Shown one piece after another: positions 25,747 through 36,241 of a stretch of 64,000 nt of DNA. Positions within the stretch are counted from its first letter, which is position 1. Each line of letters begins with the position of its first letter. The notes beneath the pieces were generated by a model that saw nothing but the letters and a program-made list of their open reading frames with translations, made no database searches and had not been told where the DNA came from. The translations under genes and the position numbers were made by a program. This DNA is from Pelobacter seleniigenes DSM 18267 (GTDB lineage: Bacteria > Desulfobacterota > Desulfuromonadia > Desulfuromonadales > Geopsychrobacteraceae): positions 186,001 to 250,000 of the forward strand of contig NZ_JOMG01000001.1 of NCBI RefSeq assembly GCF_000711225.1, read 5' to 3'.

Positions 25747-27054
25747 ATGTCCTCGTTTCAAAAAATCCGTCTCCTGCTTATCCTCTTATATGCCGTTTTC
25801 TTCCTCGGGCTCTGGACATACGATGAAACACCCATTCCTTCAAGAGTCACCCTGATGACAGAGGAAACTCCTGCGCTGCTATCCGCCAATAATCTCTGGT
25901 TAGCGATGCTGGGCTGTTACGCTCCGGAAGGGACCCGGCAGGTCGAAGTTGGCAAACAACAGCTTGAGGCCACCCAAAAAGCCATTGAGAAAAAGGATCT
26001 GGATGCTTTTCGGAAAGCTGCTCTAATAAGGCGACCGACATTTGAATATGAGAGAGAACTTCCCATCACGCTTTTTGAAAAGGAAACTTTGATCTCATAT
26101 GTTACGGCTCATGCGGACCAGGCCAAAGCTTTCCTCCAAAAGAATGAAAAACTTCTCCAGGGATACAAAGCACTCAGGGCCTTTGACCGCTATGAGGAAC
26201 CGTTGAAGATAAGCTATTTTAGCCCGACACCGGATTTCTCCCTGCTCAGAAGCGGGCAGAAAAGTTTTTTCATGGAATTGGCCATGATCGCCGCCGCTGG
26301 CAATATGACTGACGCACTGGCGGGGCTCAAAGAGGACACCGGGTTCTGGCGGTTTGTTTTGCGCAATGCTGAAACTCTTTTCCCGCGGATGACTGCAATC
26401 GGCTGCCTTCGCATGGATTTTAAATTTGCAGCTGAATTGGCCGACCATCCCCCCATCAGTCCGACAGGTCAGCAGTACCTCGACGATATTTTAATGCCTT
26501 TGGAAGGGAATGAATTACTATCGCCCAAAGTTGTCCGGGGACAAATCGGCCGAATATTGGCAGGGTTGGCTCTTGAAAGCAATTTCTGGCCAAAGCCCCT
26601 TTTGGTGGATGGCTTTTTTTTCAAACCGGAGGCCACCCTCAACCGGGAATTTCTGAAACAGCAAAAATATATTGACCTTGCCGAACTCTCTTCTCGGGAT
26701 TTTGCCCAAGCCGTAACCGACGATATCAATATTTCTAAAATCAATCCGCCATTGGACGCATCTTTTCTTTATAACCCGGTCGGCGAAATATTAACGAGAC
26801 TATCGCCCGGGAATTACTTCCCCGTATACATCCAGCATGGACTCAATCTTGAGGGGGTACGCAGGATGGCAAAATTAAAAATCATGGCAACGACAGAAAA
26901 AATCTCACCGAAAGAGATGTCGCAATTTCTCAAAACTCACGCCACCGATCTGGGCAATCCCTACACCGAAGAAGCGATGAGTTGGGATCAAGACAAAGGC
27001 AAGATTTTTTTTCAGGCTCCGCTGAATACAAAATTCAAGAGCCAATATTTTTAA
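25747..27054 (+). CDS. membrane-anchored periplasmic protein, unknown function
   Basis: 435 residues: an N-terminal hydrophobic helix (about 8-25) and a large soluble, mostly helical domain. No family recognised. I chose ATG 25747 (5 bp after the previous stop, with GGTGA upstream) over GTG 25714. A PEP-CTERM-like tail follows in the same frame right after the stop. Confidence 0.6.
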   Translation: MSSFQKIRLLLILLYAVFFLGLWTYDETPIPSRVTLMTEETPALLSANNLWLAMLGCYAPEGTRQVEVGKQQLEATQKAIEKKDLDAFRKAALIRRPTFEYERELPITLFEKETLISYVTAHADQAKAFLQKNEKLLQGYKALRAFDRYEEPLKISYFSPTPDFSLLRSGQKSFFMELAMIAAAGNMTDALAGLKEDTGFWRFVLRNAETLFPRMTAIGCLRMDFKFAAELADHPPISPTGQQYLDDILMPLEGNELLSPKVVRGQIGRILAGLALESNFWPKPLLVDGFFFKPEATLNREFLKQQKYIDLAELSSRDFAQAVTDDINISKINPPLDASFLYNPVGEILTRLSPGNYFPVYIQHGLNLEGVRRMAKLKIMATTEKISPKEMSQFLKTHATDLGNPYTEEAMSWDQDKGKIFFQAPLNTKFKSQYF

Positions 27055-27057
27055 TTT

Positions 27058-27177
27058 GGTCAAGCTGGAAAAATCACCGCCGCAGCAGCACCGGTTCCGG
27101 AACCGGCAACGGTGCTACTGCTTGGGACCGGGCTGGCAGGGTTGATTCTCTATCGTAGGAAAAAGTTGAGCACAGTG
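27058..27177 (+). pseudogene. PEP-CTERM sorting-signal relic
   Basis: Reads VPEPATVLLLGTGLAGLILY then RRKK: the VPEP motif, a hydrophobic helix and a basic tail that define the PEP-CTERM exosortase signal. It has no start codon or body of its own and lies in the same frame directly after the stop at 27054. It is either a remnant of a lost gene or the original C-terminus of the upstream gene cut off by a nonsense change. Confidence 0.6.
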
Positions 27178-27210
27178 GCAGGCGGTTATTCTCCCACAAG
27201 GAGTCGTCAG

Positions 27211-28824
27211 CTAAGCTGGTGGCTCCTCAGCCGTCTCTTCCTCCTCCCACAATGACTGCTCGATCTCGTCGGCCAAAAGGGCCATCGGTGACATGGGGAG
27301 AAAACGCAGCCCCCCGTCCCTGGTATTCTCGATGATAGAGACTGGTCCGCTGCGGGCGATCTTGATCTCTTCGCAGCAGTTGCCGAGAGTGAGGAGCACT
27401 CCCTCGAGCAGTTGCCCCTGGACATTGATCTTGGGATTGCGGCTGTTGAATTCCTGCGGTCGGGAGGCGGCGATTTCGGAACTTAGACGGGCTTTCTCCT
27501 CTTCCAGTTTGGCCAGATGGTCATTGAGGATATGCAGCCGTTTGCGGGCGGTTTCCGCATAGGTGGTATTTTTGGTCAGGGTTACATGCAACTGGGAGAT
27601 CCCCTCGGTCAATTTTCGCAGCTGCTGATTGATATTCATCTGTCGCTCCCGCAGATACTCGAAACGATCTGCGTCCGGGAAATAAACCCCGGCGGTCAGA
27701 TCGGTGCGCAGGGCGGAATTGCTGCCCAGGGTCTTAGCCTGAATCCCTTCCAGGGCGATGCAGCGACCACCGATAATGGCCCCTTTTTCGACCATGATCC
27801 GGCCGGTCGATTTGACCAGGCAGTTGCGAATTTCATTGGCGACCTGGATATGGCCGAAACTGACAATCTCGACATGATTAAGAAATTTGGCCTTGAGGTC
27901 GCCGCGGCAGACGATCTTGCCGCTGCCCTTGCCGGCCATACTGACCAGTTCGATGGAGGAGTCGGATTCAAGCAGGCAGGCGCCGACATGGCCGTGCACC
28001 TTGATCCCTTTTTTGGCAACGATATTGAAGTCGTCGAGGACATCGCCCTTGACTTCGACATAGCCGTGAAAATCGATATTACCGACACTCAGGTCAACAT
28101 CACCGCTGATCACCCATTGATCCACCACGGCCAAGGTCTTTTTTTCCAGCAGGGCGCGACCGGACTTATCGGCAAATGCCACCCGGCCATTATATTTAAG
28201 GACAACGCCTTCACCGGCCTGTAATTCAAACGGCTGTCCGCTTTCGGCAGGGATCGGCAGGCCGTGGGCGGTCATTCCCGGGATTCCGGCGGTGGGGGGA
28301 TGAACGATGCCGAGCTTTTGACCGGGTTCAATTTCGCTAAAGGTATTCAGCTGTTTGAAATTGACACTGCCTTTTTCGTCCTCAACGAAAGAGGCCCCCT
28401 CTTTGCCGGTCTTGACCTGCAGTTCAAACCAGCCATCGGTCCCCTTGTAGGCGGGAATGCCGCGGGCAATGACCACAGGCGCCAGTTTCTGGCCGAGTTC
28501 AATGGCCGCGCAGAGTTCGTAGACCGCTTCATAATCGATGGTCTGGACAACTCCGGCCTGATTCAGCAAGCGGATCAGCTCGACCGGGCAAAGGCCCCAG
28601 CGAGAATCAGGTTCGCCGGCACCGGTCTCTTCAGCACCGCAGCCCCCGGCGTCAGAGTCCGCCGGGGCGGCTTTGGCCGCAGGCTCCTTGAAGCTGAAAT
28701 CCGCAACACACTCCATCCCGTCGTGCTGCAGCCGCAGGCAGACTTTGAACGCAGCGTTTTCTTCACATAACAGAATGTCGGTATCAGCTGCTAACGATTG
28801 CTTTTCTTCATTGCGTGTCGCCAT
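27211..28824 (-). CDS. FapA/DUF342 family protein
   Basis: A 537-residue protein of the FapA (flagellar assembly protein A, DUF342) family, common in delta-proteobacteria. A variable N-terminal region (1-100) leads to the conserved region with PPTAGIPGMTAHG and a beta-helix with repeated VKGDV/GDLKAK-type turns (about 240-380), then a coiled coil (about 400-470). Role in the cell is poorly known; it is sometimes found with polar or surface functions. It lies 138 bp downstream of the chemoreceptor gene on the same strand. Confidence 0.85.
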   Translation of the reverse strand: MATRNEEKQSLAADTDILLCEENAAFKVCLRLQHDGMECVADFSFKEPAAKAAPADSDAGGCGAEETGAGEPDSRWGLCPVELIRLLNQAGVVQTIDYEAVYELCAAIELGQKLAPVVIARGIPAYKGTDGWFELQVKTGKEGASFVEDEKGSVNFKQLNTFSEIEPGQKLGIVHPPTAGIPGMTAHGLPIPAESGQPFELQAGEGVVLKYNGRVAFADKSGRALLEKKTLAVVDQWVISGDVDLSVGNIDFHGYVEVKGDVLDDFNIVAKKGIKVHGHVGACLLESDSSIELVSMAGKGSGKIVCRGDLKAKFLNHVEIVSFGHIQVANEIRNCLVKSTGRIMVEKGAIIGGRCIALEGIQAKTLGSNSALRTDLTAGVYFPDADRFEYLRERQMNINQQLRKLTEGISQLHVTLTKNTTYAETARKRLHILNDHLAKLEEEKARLSSEIAASRPQEFNSRNPKINVQGQLLEGVLLTLGNCCEEIKIARSGPVSIIENTRDGGLRFLPMSPMALLADEIEQSLWEEEETAEEPPA

Positions 28825-28962
28825 GACCAGATCCTGATTGAATGCAATGGTTCTGAAAATCTATCCTCCGCGCCAAACCCTCTGCTTTTTCATCCGACCC
28901 TCTATTCATTTGCGGGCTTTTTGCCCGGTTGTTATGTCAGTGCTCTGCTTTTCCACAGCCGC

Positions 28963-31239
28963 CTAGAAACGGCCGAACTCTTCATCATCCAGACGGATTA
29001 TTTTTTTAGCACTGTCCCGCTGCACAGCAGCCCAGTCCCCGCTCGGTTCCGGTTGTTTCTGCGGCTTCGGCAACACCGGCTGGGGGGCCGACGGAGCAGG
29101 GCTTGCAGCCACCCCCCGGGCCAGGACAAAACGGCTCAGCAGGTCCTTAAGCTGGGCCGACAGATCAGCCAGTTCCTGGGCTGCGGCAGCGGACTCCTCA
29201 GCCGTTGCAGTACTGTGCTGGACCGCCTGATCGATCTGACCCAAACCTTGATTGATCTGGCTGATCCCTTCGGCCTGTTCGTTGCTGGCGGCGGCTATCT
29301 CCGTCACCAGATCGGTGACCCTGGTGATCGAAGCAACGATCTCATCCAGAGCTGCGGAGGTCTGTTCGGCAATCCGGGTGCCGTTGGCAGCCTTTTCCAC
29401 CGAACCTTCGATCAGCTGAGCGGTCTCCTCGGCAGCCTTGGCGCTGCGTGCCGCGAGGTTACGTACCTCTTCGGCAACAACGGCAAAACCTTTACCATGT
29501 TGTCCTGCACGAGCGGCTTCAACAGCCGCATTCAAGGCCAGCAAGTTAGTCTGGAAGGCAATTTCATCAATCACCTTGATGATCTTATTAATATTCTGCC
29601 CTGCTGCATTAATTTCGCCCATGGCGGAAATCATCTCCGCCATCCGCTCACTGCCGGTGGTTGCAGCACTCTGCGCACCATTCGCCAGTTCTTTAGCCAG
29701 ACCGGCATTCTCTGCGCTCTGCTGAGTCTGCCCGCCGATTTGGTTCATGGAGCTGCCGATTTCCTCCAGGGACGCAGCCGACTGTGAGGCCCCCTGCGAC
29801 ATCTGCTGGGAGGTATCCGAAACCTGGCGGCTGCCAACATCAATCCGCTGGGAGACCTGGGCGACATCATGCAGGACTTCATTCAAATTGGAGACCATGG
29901 TCCTGAAGGCCTGCCCCATGCGGTCACGCTCGGAGCCGACCAGCACATCGACCTGCAAGTTCCCCTGAGCGATCTGTCCGGCCTCCTCGGCCTTGGCGGC
30001 CAGGCTGTCGATCATCCCATTGATAGCGGTGGCCAGTTCGCCGACTTCGTCCGTGCTCCGATAGGCCACGGTCTGACTGAGATCGCCGACGGCAACGCCA
30101 TGGGCAGCGCCCACAAGCCCTTGCAACGGGCCAATGACACGCCGCGTGATCAGGAAAACGGTCGCAAAGATGATTATCACCAGGACTGCAGCGCCACTGC
30201 CGAACCGCCAGTTCAGCTTGCCGATGGTCGCAGCCCCGGCCGCTTTGATGTCGGCCGACAATTGTTCAATATTGTTCATATTGTAGACCAAAGCCATCAT
30301 GCCCACAATTTTTCCGGAGTAATCGTTGACGGGGAAAACATTCACATAATGGTGGTCAATAACCTGGTGCTGTTCGCTCTGCCCGCCCTGGTCAAGCACC
30401 GCTGCCGTCAGCAATGGTGTGGTCTCTTCCGGCCGGGTCGACGACAGAAAGACATATTTTCCTCCCAGGACCGGATTTTTCGCCGGATCCTGTAATTTTT
30501 TGGCAATTGGCAGAAAATCCGCCAGCATATAGACGGCGATCTGATAGCTGTCATCGGTATGGTTGGCGCTAACGACATCGGCAAAGGGGATCAACACCTC
30601 GCATGAACCCAGATGTTTGCCTTCCCGGGAAGTAATCGGGGAAAGTCCGCGCAGGGCAAAACCGCCTCGACCGATTTCGATCCCCTTGATCGGCTTGTGA
30701 TCCCCCTGGTTGATTTCGACCACGGTCTTCCGGAACGAGGACAGATCATCTGATACATCGAGCTTTTTACCGTCCCGCTGGACCTGCCAGCCATCCCGCC
30801 ACAATCGGACCAGGCTGCGAGCGCTGGGGGTATGAAAATGGAGCTGCAGGGACGGCTGGCCGGTTTGCCGTTTATAACCGGCAATGTAGGGAGCCATGAC
30901 TTTACGCAGATGCTCACGCGCCATTTGCAGTTCATGATCATTTTCATCATTCTGGTCGCCAAGCAGCGCCAACCGGTAAGCAGTCTGTACGTCAGGGATT
31001 TCGGTAAAGATCGAAGAGAGCTCCAGAGCTTTGGTGCCGAGTTGATCAATACTGGTGTAAATATTGAATTTACGTTGTTCCGCTTTGCTTTCCAGGTTTT
31101 CCCGGGCAAAATTCAGGGAAGCGTCCTCCTGGCTCGCCACCAGCCCCTCCACTGTCCGGTTGATGGCAAACACTGTCACCAAAGCAAAAACCAAAACCAG
31201 AATCGTCATCGGCAGAACAAATTTCGTTCTTATCTTCAT
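28963..31239 (-). CDS. methyl-accepting chemotaxis protein with periplasmic Cache-type domain
   Basis: 758 residues: helix 1 (about 10-30), a periplasmic Cache-like sensor of about 290 residues, helix 2 near 340 ([14 protein letters not shown]), HAMP, and the signalling hairpin [20 protein letters not shown] plus methylation helices. No C-terminal receptor pentapeptide of the NWETF type. The start at 31239 has GGAGAG upstream; a frame extends 26 codons further without a site. It works with CheA/CheW encoded elsewhere. The neighbouring receptor (31440-33641) has a nearly identical signalling tip. Confidence 0.88.
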   Translation of the reverse strand: MKIRTKFVLPMTILVLVFALVTVFAINRTVEGLVASQEDASLNFARENLESKAEQRKFNIYTSIDQLGTKALELSSIFTEIPDVQTAYRLALLGDQNDENDHELQMAREHLRKVMAPYIAGYKRQTGQPSLQLHFHTPSARSLVRLWRDGWQVQRDGKKLDVSDDLSSFRKTVVEINQGDHKPIKGIEIGRGGFALRGLSPITSREGKHLGSCEVLIPFADVVSANHTDDSYQIAVYMLADFLPIAKKLQDPAKNPVLGGKYVFLSSTRPEETTPLLTAAVLDQGGQSEQHQVIDHHYVNVFPVNDYSGKIVGMMALVYNMNNIEQLSADIKAAGAATIGKLNWRFGSGAAVLVIIIFATVFLITRRVIGPLQGLVGAAHGVAVGDLSQTVAYRSTDEVGELATAINGMIDSLAAKAEEAGQIAQGNLQVDVLVGSERDRMGQAFRTMVSNLNEVLHDVAQVSQRIDVGSRQVSDTSQQMSQGASQSAASLEEIGSSMNQIGGQTQQSAENAGLAKELANGAQSAATTGSERMAEMISAMGEINAAGQNINKIIKVIDEIAFQTNLLALNAAVEAARAGQHGKGFAVVAEEVRNLAARSAKAAEETAQLIEGSVEKAANGTRIAEQTSAALDEIVASITRVTDLVTEIAAASNEQAEGISQINQGLGQIDQAVQHSTATAEESAAAAQELADLSAQLKDLLSRFVLARGVAASPAPSAPQPVLPKPQKQPEPSGDWAAVQRDSAKKIIRLDDEEFGRF

Positions 31240-31439
31240 GCAGAACTCTCCGTCGAAAACAGCGCCCTCTTTCCGGATTCGATGATTGGACACTTGGATG
31301 AAAAAAATACAACTCAACCCTTGACCACCAAGGGTGCTTCAATAGGACTCTCGCTTCGTTGAACGGCCGCAGCTGCCCCTTCCGACCTTCAGAGGCATAT
31401 ATTTTAGACAGCAAATTAAAGCCTGCCGTTCCTCCTTGT

Positions 31440-33641
31440 TTAATGCAGCACAAACCGCTTCAGCATGTCCTGCATCTGCAGCGCCTGACCGGACAGTTCT
31501 TCTGCGGCGGCGGCACTTTCTTCAGCGCTGGAGGTATTCTGCTGCGTGACCTGATCGATCTGGGCCAAGCCGCTGGATACCTGGCTGATCCCCTGGGCCT
31601 GCTCATTGGAAGCCGCGGCGATTTCTTCCAGCAGTTCCGCCACCTGATTGGTCCCGCTCATGATCTCTTTCAGTGCGCCGGCGGTCTGCTGCGCCATCTG
31701 GTTACCACGATCAGTTAAGGCCACCGAACCTTCGATCAATGCGGCTGTTTCCTTGGCCGCTTTGGCGCTGCGGGCGGCCAAATTGCGAACCTCTTCAGCC
31801 ACCACGGCAAACCCTTTGCCGTGCTGGCCGGCCCGGGCGGCTTCCACGGCCGCATTCAAGGCCAGCAGGTTGGTCTGAAAAGCGATCTCGTCGATGACTT
31901 TGATGATCTTACTGATGTTTTGCCCGGCCTGGTTGATTTCCGCCATGGCCTCAACCATCTCCGCCATCTGCCGATCGCCTTTTTCCGCAGCCTGCTTCGA
32001 CTCTCCGGACAGGCGGTTGGCGGTGCCGGCATTTTCGGCATTGATTCTGACCTGGCTGGCCATTTCATCCATAGATGCGGTGACCTCTTCCAGAGAACTG
32101 GCCGATTCGGTGGCCCCCTGCGACAGGGCCTGACTGGCGTCCGCAACCTGCCCGGCCCCGGTGGCGATCTGCTCACCGGCCAGTTGAATACTACCAACCA
32201 TGTCCCGCAGGCCTTCAAGCATTGCTTTCAAAGCATGACCAAGCTGATCATGCGCAGAGGCAACTGTCACATCCCGAGTCAGGTCGCCTCTGGCAATGGC
32301 TTCGGCCAACTCGCTGCGCCCCTGCAGGCTCTTCGCCATCCCGACCAGCACCGAGCCAAGCTCGGTGATCTCATCCCGGGCATTATAAACCTTGCATTCA
32401 CGGCAATCCCGGTAGGTGCCGTCCGTCAACTTGACACAGACCGGGTTGGGTCCGAAGGTGCCGCTATCGATCCAGCAATAAACCTCTTTGCCAAAACTCG
32501 GACAGCTGTTCTGGCCGCAATGATTGACGACCGAGCAATTGACAGGACCCCCCATGGGTAGATCCTGGTCCCTGGTGTCCCCTTGACCGTATTGACTGAT
32601 CACCGCAAAAGCCCGCTGCAGCGGCCTGGTAATGCTGCGCGAAATGATGAAGGCAAGCCCCATCCCGACTAGCAACGCCACAATCCCGATCACACTGATC
32701 CCGGTCCGGGTTCCGACCGCGGCTGCAATCATCTTGTCATCGGTCATGATATGCTCGGTTGAGACCCTGATCATATCGTGCAGAATTCCCTGTACCTCCT
32801 GCAGATAGCGCTGGGTTTCACCGGCAAAAATCAGGTTGGCCTTCCGTTGCCCATCCAATGCCGCGGTTGCGGTCCGGGTTGCATCGGCCAGTGCCTGTCT
32901 GGTTTCTCCCAAGGTTGGGATCACCACCTCGGAAAAATAACCGGAAGCTTCGGCAAAACGCCCTGCAGCCAGCAAGTCATTAATCTTCTTGCCGTATTCA
33001 TGCAGTCGCTTATGGGGTTCTTCAGCAGCACTCAGGATGGCCCCAAGCTCCGGGTTCCGGCGCGCTTTTTCGCCCTCCTCTCCATACAGAAACTTGCCAT
33101 AGCTGCATTTGGTCGGATCAAACTGAACCGCAACCGAATCAGCTTTCGCCAAAATGGCGCTTTGAATCTGATAAATCCAGTTCATATGCTCCAGTTCTTT
33201 CTCGGTCAGAAACTGGGGCAAATAAGGATCCGCCGGCTGAAAAGCCTCCTTTATCTTGCGCGCGGATTCATGCAGCAGCTGATGCGGCTTTTCCAATGCT
33301 TTAAAAGCGTCGGCCAGTTCAGGAACCAGCGCTTCGGCCTGCTGCCGACCTTCACCGTACAACCACTTGCCAAGGGCGCACTGGGTATGGTCCATCTGCA
33401 CACTCAAATCGGTCACATCGGCATTGGTCAGAAAGGTTGACACTTGTTTAACCCAATTCAGATGATCAACTTCCCGGGCCAGAAGTTCGCCCCGCAGCTT
33501 GTTTCCGGCTGCCATCTCTTTGCCGTTAGCCACAGTTCTGGACAGACCGGAAATCCCCCAGAGCAGCGTGACAAGCAACAAAGTCAGAATAGAACCGGTC
33601 AGCAGCAACATCTTGTAGTTAATCTTCAATCTCTTCAGCAT
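31440..33641 (-). CDS. chemoreceptor with tandem CZB-like domains and a Cys-rich insert
   Basis: 733 residues. After helix 1 (about 11-30) two tandem CZB-like zinc modules follow: H60/C88/H120/H124 and H152/C179/H210/H214 (motifs [19 protein letters not shown] and [19 protein letters not shown]). Helix 2 is about 313-333. Between it and the second HAMP-like part lies a Cys-rich insert with seven cysteines (369, 375, 380, 389, 402, 413, 416). The signalling tip [20 protein letters not shown] is canonical. CZB domains are usually cytoplasmic and single. The start 33641 has GAGAGGA upstream; the frame reaches 33662. It is driven by a sigma-54 promoter at 33706-33722. Confidence 0.88.
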   Translation of the reverse strand: MLKRLKINYKMLLLTGSILTLLLVTLLWGISGLSRTVANGKEMAAGNKLRGELLAREVDHLNWVKQVSTFLTNADVTDLSVQMDHTQCALGKWLYGEGRQQAEALVPELADAFKALEKPHQLLHESARKIKEAFQPADPYLPQFLTEKELEHMNWIYQIQSAILAKADSVAVQFDPTKCSYGKFLYGEEGEKARRNPELGAILSAAEEPHKRLHEYGKKINDLLAAGRFAEASGYFSEVVIPTLGETRQALADATRTATAALDGQRKANLIFAGETQRYLQEVQGILHDMIRVSTEHIMTDDKMIAAAVGTRTGISVIGIVALLVGMGLAFIISRSITRPLQRAFAVISQYGQGDTRDQDLPMGGPVNCSVVNHCGQNSCPSFGKEVYCWIDSGTFGPNPVCVKLTDGTYRDCRECKVYNARDEITELGSVLVGMAKSLQGRSELAEAIARGDLTRDVTVASAHDQLGHALKAMLEGLRDMVGSIQLAGEQIATGAGQVADASQALSQGATESASSLEEVTASMDEMASQVRINAENAGTANRLSGESKQAAEKGDRQMAEMVEAMAEINQAGQNISKIIKVIDEIAFQTNLLALNAAVEAARAGQHGKGFAVVAEEVRNLAARSAKAAKETAALIEGSVALTDRGNQMAQQTAGALKEIMSGTNQVAELLEEIAAASNEQAQGISQVSSGLAQIDQVTQQNTSSAEESAAAAEELSGQALQMQDMLKRFVLH

Positions 33642-33705
33642 GTCAGTTCCTCTCTTCAACATTTATGATTGGCCTGGTTGCATGGGCTAAACATCGCTAA
33701 TTTAC

Positions 33706-33722
33706 TGCAAAATTAGTACCAG
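33706..33722 (-). promoter_or_regulatory. sigma-54 promoter of the CZB chemoreceptor
   Basis: On the minus strand CTGGTAC-TAATT-TTGCA matches the -24/-12 consensus (TGGYAC-N5-TTGCA) exactly. Transcription would begin about 55 nt before ATG 33641. No activator site was identified. Confidence 0.75.
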
Positions 33723-33954
33723 CCAATTATTCAAATATCTTGCTGTTTTTGTTGAAGATTTTTGACACGTCTCAAGAGCCGGGTTTCAATCTAAGTTGAT
33801 CTCCTTTCTGCAATCCCTACATAAGCTACTGATATTAATAGATTTTCAGTGTTTTTAAAAAACTTGCGGCTGCAACAAAAATTGCACCGTTCCTGTAACT
33901 TCAAAAAATTGTAATAGAAACCTAACATAAACATAATGAAATTAAAATAATCAT
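33723..33954. other. A+T-rich intergenic region
   Basis: Upstream of the sigma-54 promoter; it may hold the enhancer for its activator, but I see no clear palindrome. Confidence 0.35.
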
Positions 33955-33986
33955 AATAAAAAAGTCCGGCAAAAAAGCCGGACTTT
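33955..33986 (-). terminator. terminator downstream of the TAXI-TRAP locus
   Basis: AAAGTCCGGC (33961-33970) pairs with GCCGGACTTT (33977-33986); on the minus strand it runs into TTTTTTATTAT. It closes the long leftward locus ending at 34080. Confidence 0.85.
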
Positions 33987-34079
33987 GATCATTTACTGGT
34001 CATGACGCTATGTTTTTCGGGTTTTGGACCGGTGCAGCCCTTAGTCTGTTCAACAGGTCTTCGCTCCGGCAAAGATCTT

Positions 34080-36164
34080 TCAGGCTGGAGCCTGCTGCAA
34101 TTTGTTGCCGCTTTTGTCTTTATGTTTACTCAGGATGAACAGGCCGATGAGAACGACTAACCCAGTCAGATGGACCAACCAGGAAGCCGGCCACAGCAAT
34201 GCGGCGGCAGCGGCCAGCGAGAGCAGCCGGAACGGCAGATTCAGCTTGGCTTCCATGAAGCCCTCAATTCCAGCGGCAAAAGCGTACAGGCCGAAAAAGG
34301 CGAAGAAAAATATGGTCAGATCCCCGGACCAGGTGCCGCCGATAAAGGGCGTATAGGCAAACAGCAGCGGTACCACATAAAGCCCCTTGGCCAGTTTCCA
34401 AGCCTGCAGTCCGGTCGCCATCGGTTTGGTGCCAGCAATAGCCGCGCCGGTAAAGGCTGCCAATGCCACTGGCGGGGTCACATTGGAGTCCTGGCTCAGC
34501 CAGAACACGATCAGATGCGCCGAGAGCAGGGCAAAGGTCAGACTGTGCTGGCTGAGAACCGCTTCGCGCACCATGCCGGCCATGTCCATGGGGATGGCGT
34601 CGACAATAGCTCTGGCCGTGGCCGTATTCATGGGGTTGCCGATCTCTGCCAGATGCTGCGGTGCCGCGAGCATGAAAATCGCCTTGGCGGCCTCCGGGAT
34701 CTGCCCGCTGACCAGCGCCTTGACCATCAGACCATCGGCGATCAGTCCGTGCAAGGCAGGCGCTGACAGGGTGCCCAGAACAATGTAGGCCGCCGTCACC
34801 GGCAGCCCCATGCCGAGCACCAGGGACGCCAGCGCGATGAGCAGGATGGCGATCACCAGGCTGTGACCGGCCCATTGGTTGATCATCAGCGAAAAGGTAT
34901 TGCCGATACCAGCCGTTGAAATAACATTGACGATCAGGCCGACGGTGCAGAGCAGGATGGCGGTCATTACCATATTCCGGGCGCCCAGCGCCATGGCTTC
35001 AATGATTTCCTTCGGCCCCATCCGGTTGCCGGTCAGCCAGGACGAAGCAACCACGGCGATAATACTGATCCCGGCCGCATAGGTGGGGGTAAAACCGTAA
35101 ATCAACAGTCCGATCAGCACACCGATGGGCAGCAGAAAAACAATCCCGCCTTTTTTCAAAACCTCCAGGGCGGCAACCTTCTCATCGTCAAGGGCGGTCA
35201 CATAACTTCTTTTCGCTTCGATCCGAACGAAGAACGCGACCGTCGCAAAATAGAGAATGGCCGGCAGGATACTGACCAGCACAATAGTGTTGTAGGAAAT
35301 CTGTGTATAAGTGGCCATGACAAAGGCCCCTGCGCCCATGATCGGCGGCATCAGCTGCCCCCCGGTCGAGGCAGCAGCTTCGGTCCCGGCGGCGAACTTG
35401 GCCGGGAAACCGGCCCGTTTCATCAGCGGAATGGTGATGACTCCGGTCGAAGCGGTGTTGGCAACCGCAGAGCCGGAGATCGTACCCATCAGACCGGAGG
35501 CCAGCACCGCGACCAACCCGGGTCCGCCGACCATCCGGCCTGCCACGGCGCGGGCCAGATCGATGACAAACTCCCCGGCCCCGGAGCGCAGCAGAAAAGC
35601 ACCGAACAGGATGAACATGAAGACGTAGGATGAGGAAATCAGCGCAATGGTGCCGAACAGGGCATCATCGCCATAAACACTGCGGAACAGAATGGTTTCG
35701 GTGCTGAGCCCGGCAAATTTGAACACCCCGGAGATATCCGCCCCCCACCAGCCGACATAGGTCAGGGCGATGATGATGAGAACGGGAATAAACCAGCCAG
35801 CCACCCGGCGGGTAAATTCAAGGGCACAGAGGATCAGTACGATTCCGGCGATCCATTCGGGCGTAGCCAGGCGTACCCCTCGGGCATAAATGGCATCTTC
35901 CATGGCGATCATGTAGATGGCCGAACTCGCCGCAGCCAGCCCGAGAAGGACATCGGGAATCCGCCACGCCCAGGACGGATCTTTCCGCAACGGATAGACA
36001 TAGGCCGCCATCAGGGCAAAACCGGCAAAATGCAGGGCATTCTGCCACAGGGACGAAAGCACGGTGAATACATTGAACCAGATATGCAGCAGAGCGATAG
36101 CGACCCCGAGGACAAGCAGGATTTTTGATTCAGTCTTAAACGGCTCGGATTCTGTGGCTGTCAT
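34080..36164 (-). CDS. TRAP transporter fused permease (TAXI type, DctQM fusion), first system
   Basis: 694 residues. The N-terminal part (about 1-170) corresponds to the small DctQ subunit and the rest to DctM (NTASTGVITIPLMKRAGFP, MPPIMGAGAFVMATYTQISY, SNVTPPVALAAFTGAAIAGTKP). Such 4TM/12TM fusions pair with TAXI binding proteins. Its partner gene ends 78 bp upstream. ATG 36164 (MTATESEPFKTES) is preferred over 36230, which would put the intercistronic hairpin inside the gene. Confidence 0.9.
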   Translation of the reverse strand: MTATESEPFKTESKILLVLGVAIALLHIWFNVFTVLSSLWQNALHFAGFALMAAYVYPLRKDPSWAWRIPDVLLGLAAASSAIYMIAMEDAIYARGVRLATPEWIAGIVLILCALEFTRRVAGWFIPVLIIIALTYVGWWGADISGVFKFAGLSTETILFRSVYGDDALFGTIALISSSYVFMFILFGAFLLRSGAGEFVIDLARAVAGRMVGGPGLVAVLASGLMGTISGSAVANTASTGVITIPLMKRAGFPAKFAAGTEAAASTGGQLMPPIMGAGAFVMATYTQISYNTIVLVSILPAILYFATVAFFVRIEAKRSYVTALDDEKVAALEVLKKGGIVFLLPIGVLIGLLIYGFTPTYAAGISIIAVVASSWLTGNRMGPKEIIEAMALGARNMVMTAILLCTVGLIVNVISTAGIGNTFSLMINQWAGHSLVIAILLIALASLVLGMGLPVTAAYIVLGTLSAPALHGLIADGLMVKALVSGQIPEAAKAIFMLAAPQHLAEIGNPMNTATARAIVDAIPMDMAGMVREAVLSQHSLTFALLSAHLIVFWLSQDSNVTPPVALAAFTGAAIAGTKPMATGLQAWKLAKGLYVVPLLFAYTPFIGGTWSGDLTIFFFAFFGLYAFAAGIEGFMEAKLNLPFRLLSLAAAAALLWPASWLVHLTGLVVLIGLFILSKHKDKSGNKLQQAPA

Positions 36165-36189
36165 AAGAAAGTAAGCTCCAGATATAAAA

Positions 36190-36220
36190 ACCCGGCCACC
36201 CCTTGAGCAGGCGGCCGGGT
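36190..36220 (-). terminator. intercistronic hairpin between TAXI binding protein and permease (system 1)
   Basis: ACCCGGCC (36190-36197) pairs with GGCCGGGT (36213-36220); on the minus strand it is followed by TTTTATAT. Probably a partial terminator that lets the binding protein be made in excess over the permease. Confidence 0.6.
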
Positions 36221-36241
36221 AAACCGGCAATCAGGTGACGA

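Noticed and set aside
34387-35082. Long plus-strand frames opposite the TRAP permease genes
   Set aside because: They are shadows of strongly conserved minus-strand TRAP permease genes in G+C-rich sequence.
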